A DNA stretch of 9,785 nt, from the NCBI GenBank assembly GCA_937900565.1, contig CALCFG010000023.1:1-9785 (forward strand), written 5' to 3'. The first letter of the stretch is position 1; each line of letters starts with the position of its first letter. Positions 7,474-9,785 of this stretch are shown here, piece after piece. Origin of the DNA: an uncultured Erysipelotrichaceae bacterium (GTDB lineage Bacteria; Bacillota_I; Bacilli_A; Erysipelotrichales; Erysipelotrichaceae). The notes under the pieces are model-generated. The model was not told the origin of the DNA. It was given only the letters and a program-made list of their open reading frames with translations, and ran no database searches. Both the position numbers and the translations under genes were made by a program.

Positions 7474-8274
7474 ATGAAAAATATTAAAGGTGTTATTTTT
7501 GATGTGGATGGAACCTTAATGGATCCAGCCAATAATCGTATTAGTGATTCAACAATCAATGCCATTGATCAATTACATCGCAAAGGCATTGATGTTATTA
7601 TTGCCACAGGTCGTAACCATTTTGCATTGGGTTATCAATTGGATGCGTTAAAACCAGATTATGTTATTTCTTGCTGTGGCGCGTTAGTTTATGACTTTAA
7701 AACCAATCACCAACTTACATTTCATCCAATGCGTTTAAATGATGTCAATCAATTGATTTCTATCAGTAATCAACATAACTTAGCTTTATTGTTTAAATTT
7801 GATGATGGCATGTATTTATATAACAATTGGCAAGCCATTCCATGGATTAATCCTGAATTTAATAAAACCATTGATACCGATGTTTATAAATTTGGTATTA
7901 CCGATCGCCACTTTTCTGATAATCTTCCATTAACTGCAATGATCTATTGCAATCCTGAAATAATCTCACAACTTAAAAAAGTAACCAATTTGCAATACAT
8001 TCCTGCCGGTGTCGAAGGCTATGATATTGTACCTATTGGCATAAATAAAGGTGTAGGCGCGCTGGATTTATTTGATACCTTAGGTACACACCCTGACAAT
8101 TATATTGTCTTTGGTGACCATTACAACGACATGGAAATCTTCCAAACATTACCGTATGGCATTGCCATGGGGAATGCCGTGGATGAGTTAAAGAAAGTTG
8201 CATTTGATGTAACGGATGCTGTGGATAAAGATGGCATCTACAATGCATTAAAGAAATATCAAATTATTGATTAA
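7474..8274 (+). CDS. Cof-type HAD-IIB family phosphatase
   Basis: A 266-aa soluble haloacid-dehalogenase hydrolase of the Cof/IIB group, which removes phosphate from small metabolites such as sugar phosphates, flavin precursors or pyridoxal phosphate. All four motifs are present: D10-V-D12-G-T (nucleophile and acid/base), A-T45-G-R, K192 in N-K-G-V-G-A-L, and G-D215-H-Y-N-D219 for magnesium. The C2B-type cap lies between motifs II and III (about 80-185). Length is normal for the family. The start has no Shine-Dalgarno sequence, but the next in-frame ATG (residue 16) would remove the catalytic aspartates, so this start is secure. Thymidine kinase follows after 9 bases on the same strand, indicating a two-gene operon. 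A nucleotide-related substrate is possible on that ground alone. Confidence 0.93.
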   Translation: MKNIKGVIFDVDGTLMDPANNRISDSTINAIDQLHRKGIDVIIATGRNHFALGYQLDALKPDYVISCCGALVYDFKTNHQLTFHPMRLNDVNQLISISNQHNLALLFKFDDGMYLYNNWQAIPWINPEFNKTIDTDVYKFGITDRHFSDNLPLTAMIYCNPEIISQLKKVTNLQYIPAGVEGYDIVPIGINKGVGALDLFDTLGTHPDNYIVFGDHYNDMEIFQTLPYGIAMGNAVDELKKVAFDVTDAVDKDGIYNALKKYQIID

Positions 8275-8283
8275 GGGGACAGT

Positions 8284-8856
8284 ATGGCAAAACTATATTT
8301 TTATCATGGCGCAATGGGTTCGAGCAAAACAGCCACTGCATTAATGACACGTTATAACTATTTGGAAAAAGGAAAGAAACCATTATTATTAAAACCGTCC
8401 ATCGATTCTCGCGATGGCGAATTGGTCGTTAAAAGTAGAATTGGTATCGCGGCAGAATGTATTTTATTTGAAACATTTCAAACTTATAGTCAACAACAAG
8501 TGCAACAATACGATGTTGTTATTGTCGATGAATGCCAATTCTTAACAACTGAACAAGTTGAATTTTGTGCCCATATTGTCGATGACTTTCAAATTCCTGT
8601 GCTTTGTTATGGATTAAAAACTGACTTTACTTCCCATTTATTTGAAGGCAGTAAACGTTTATTAGAATTGGCAGACTATATCCATGAAATTCCAACAGTA
8701 TGCTGGTGCGGTCAAAAAGCCCACTTTAATGCACGTGTTGTGGATGGCAAAATGATTACTGAAGGCGAACAAATTATGTTGGGTGCTAATGAAAGTTACG
8801 TGTCATTGTGCCGCAAACACTTTATTAATCATCAAGTTAAACCCGACAATGAATAA
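8284..8856 (+). CDS. tdk: Thymidine kinase
   Basis: A 190-aa type II thymidine kinase, phosphorylating thymidine (and deoxyuridine) with ATP in the pyrimidine salvage pathway. The Walker A region is G-A-M-G-S-S-K-T at 9-16, with serine where the glycine before K15 is usual. S-R-I-G (51-54) follows. V-D-E-C-Q-F-L at 81-87 supplies the Walker B aspartate D82 and catalytic base E83. C-Y-G-L-K-T-D-F at 108-115 is the lid/substrate segment. Zinc ligands are C140, C142, C176 and H179, and the thymidine-binding lasso lies in between (about 148-175). Overall it looks like the Escherichia coli-type enzyme rather than the human-like one. AAGGGG six bases before the ATG is a good ribosome site. It is the second gene after the HAD phosphatase and is closed by a strong hairpin. 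Confidence 0.96.
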   Translation: MAKLYFYHGAMGSSKTATALMTRYNYLEKGKKPLLLKPSIDSRDGELVVKSRIGIAAECILFETFQTYSQQQVQQYDVVIVDECQFLTTEQVEFCAHIVDDFQIPVLCYGLKTDFTSHLFEGSKRLLELADYIHEIPTVCWCGQKAHFNARVVDGKMITEGEQIMLGANESYVSLCRKHFINHQVKPDNE

Positions 8857-8860
8857 TTGT

Positions 8861-8905
8861 AAAAACACTTTTAAATTGGTTACATACCAAGTTAAAAGTG
8901 TTTTT
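8861..8905. terminator. Bidirectional terminator between convergent genes
   Basis: A long inverted repeat: 14 bp (8861-8874 with 8892-8905), one A/G mismatch, then 5 bp (8876-8880 with 8886-8890), loop of 5 bases. The outer arms end in five A on the left and five T on the right, so each strand has a U-tract. It begins 4 bases after the thymidine kinase stop and lies 6 bases beyond the stop of the facing HAD gene, so it should serve both. Confidence 0.88.
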
Positions 8906-8911
8906 AATTAC

Positions 8912-9736
8912 TTACCTATTTTTTAATACATATTCCAACATAAAATGAGCAAATCCATCCTCATCATTGCTCAAATCTGTAATAACATCGGTAATTTTCT
9001 TTGTATCGTCACTGCCATTTCGTAAACAAACACCAAGCCCTGCCCATTTAAGCATGGCATTATCATTACTTGTATCCCCAAAAGCAATGACTTCTTCTTT
9101 CTTAATACCATGTGTTTTACAGAAGTTTTCTAACGCTATTGCCTTACTGACATTAGGATCCGTGAATTCAATCATTGTGGGTTGAGTTTTAAAAGCCACC
9201 GAATTAGCAATCGGATGCGAATTAATATACGCCATCAGCTCATCACTTTTTTCACTCGGTATACGAAACATTACTTTATTATTCGGCTTAGCCCAAAACT
9301 CTTTTTTATCTTTAACAATTAATAATTCCTTACCCGCACGTTTACCCGTACCTGCTAATCGTTCATTGTATTGATCCGATGCTACCCGATTACCAAGATA
9401 CATGCACGGACGCGCATAATCAAAAATAGCCATCGATTCGATAATTTCTTCGATTTTTTTCTCACTAAGTAAATAGAATGATTCAAACGAATTTAATAGA
9501 TGATCACTAACCTGGCCACCATTCATACCAATATTTAACGCAAAAGGATGCGCGATTCCCCATTTTGCATGTAAATAATCCAATTCATCCGCAGGTCTAC
9601 CACTCGCTAATCCAAACATTGTCCCCATATCATGCAAACGTGTTAATACATACTGAGTCAATGGCGTACACTTTCTTGCTTCATTGACTAAAGTACCATC
9701 AATATCAGCAACAACTAATTTAAAATTACGCTTCAT
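8912..9736 (-). CDS. Cof-type HAD-IIB family phosphatase (second copy)
   Basis: A 274-aa soluble HAD-IIB hydrolase. Motifs: D11-I-D13-G-T (nucleophile and acid/base), A-S45-G-R-P, K198 in V-S-K-A-I-A-L-E-N-F, and G-D221-T-S-N-D225. The C2B cap lies between motifs II and III, with the T-M-I-E-F-T-D-P stretch before K198 as in other Cof proteins. Two start codons lie side by side: GTG at 9739 and ATG at 9736. GAGG at 9747-9744 stands 7 bases from the ATG but only 4 from the GTG, so the ATG is preferred. It is only distantly similar to the HAD protein at 7474 (different motif II and IV residues) and so probably has another substrate. It faces the thymidine kinase gene and shares its terminator. 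Confidence 0.93.
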   Translation of the reverse strand: MKRNFKLVVADIDGTLVNEARKCTPLTQYVLTRLHDMGTMFGLASGRPADELDYLHAKWGIAHPFALNIGMNGGQVSDHLLNSFESFYLLSEKKIEEIIESMAIFDYARPCMYLGNRVASDQYNERLAGTGKRAGKELLIVKDKKEFWAKPNNKVMFRIPSEKSDELMAYINSHPIANSVAFKTQPTMIEFTDPNVSKAIALENFCKTHGIKKEEVIAFGDTSNDNAMLKWAGLGVCLRNGSDDTKKITDVITDLSNDEDGFAHFMLEYVLKNR

Positions 9737-9739
9737 CAC

Positions 9740-9785
9740 CTTACCTCACTTATTAATAGTTTACTCGCTAATTTAACCACTGACG
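9740..9785 (-). promoter_or_regulatory. Leader and probable promoter area of the second HAD gene
   Basis: This short upstream stretch holds the GAGG ribosome site (9747-9744) and an AT-rich TATTAA-like -10 candidate near 9752-9758. No convincing -35 could be found before the window ends, so the promoter is tentative. Confidence 0.25.

Noticed and set aside
8033..8248. Open frame of 71 codons on the minus strand inside the first HAD gene
   Set aside because: His/Gln/Cys-rich nonsense translation opposite the conserved GDHYND motif region of the HAD protein.
7474..8856. Possible phage or mobile origin of the HAD-tdk pair
   Set aside because: No integrase, transposase, terminal repeats or base-composition shift; both are ordinary chromosomal housekeeping families.
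8967..9185. Open frame of 72 codons on the plus strand inside the second HAD gene
   Set aside because: Antisense to a complete HAD gene with all four motifs; would also read into the convergent terminator's partner gene.

Overview
The window is AT-rich bacterial DNA with the standard bacterial code: TGA is a stop, seen in an ATGA gene overlap. Strong AAGGAG-type ribosome sites, very short gene spacing, sigma-A-like -10 boxes and the gene families point to a low-GC Bacillota (Firmicutes). Erysipelotrichia-like organisms are my best guess, but this rests on general impression and no marker gene is present. Nothing looks like an insertion sequence, phage, CRISPR array, tRNA or rRNA.

Layout. Bases 1-132 hold no gene but carry two small inverted repeats near promoter-like boxes. 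Bases 133-1410 (minus) encode a membrane M48/Ste24-type zinc metalloprotease. Bases 1467-7357 (minus) hold a compact five-gene surface-glycan operon. In transcription order it encodes a Wzx-like flippase (481 aa), three family-2 glycosyltransferases (328, 336 and 312 aa) and a second, different flippase-like membrane protein (505 aa). All five genes overlap or nearly touch (8-nt overlap, 4-nt overlap, 3-nt gap, 1-nt overlap), so they are probably translationally coupled. A hairpin follows the last stop codon and sits directly in front of the M48 gene. A divergent promoter region (7358-7473) separates this operon from a plus-strand pair at 7474-8856: a Cof-type HAD phosphatase and thymidine kinase. 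A long hairpin (8861-8905) ends that pair and also the convergent second Cof-type HAD phosphatase (8912-9736, minus).

How it works together. The glycosyltransferases would build a glycan on a lipid carrier at the inner face of the membrane, and one or both flippases would move it outward. No priming transferase, polymerase, chain-length regulator, ligase or sugar-nucleotide synthesis gene is in the window, although both ends of the operon appear to be, so the product must depend on genes elsewhere. Thymidine kinase feeds thymidine into dTMP; the HAD enzymes are probable small-metabolite phosphatases of unknown substrate.

The most unusual feature is the divergent promoter region: on both sides the -10 box lies so close to the start codon, with no Shine-Dalgarno sequence, that both transcripts are predicted to be leaderless or nearly so. 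I found no clearly new system. The two-flippase, three-transferase operon is the best candidate for a closer look.
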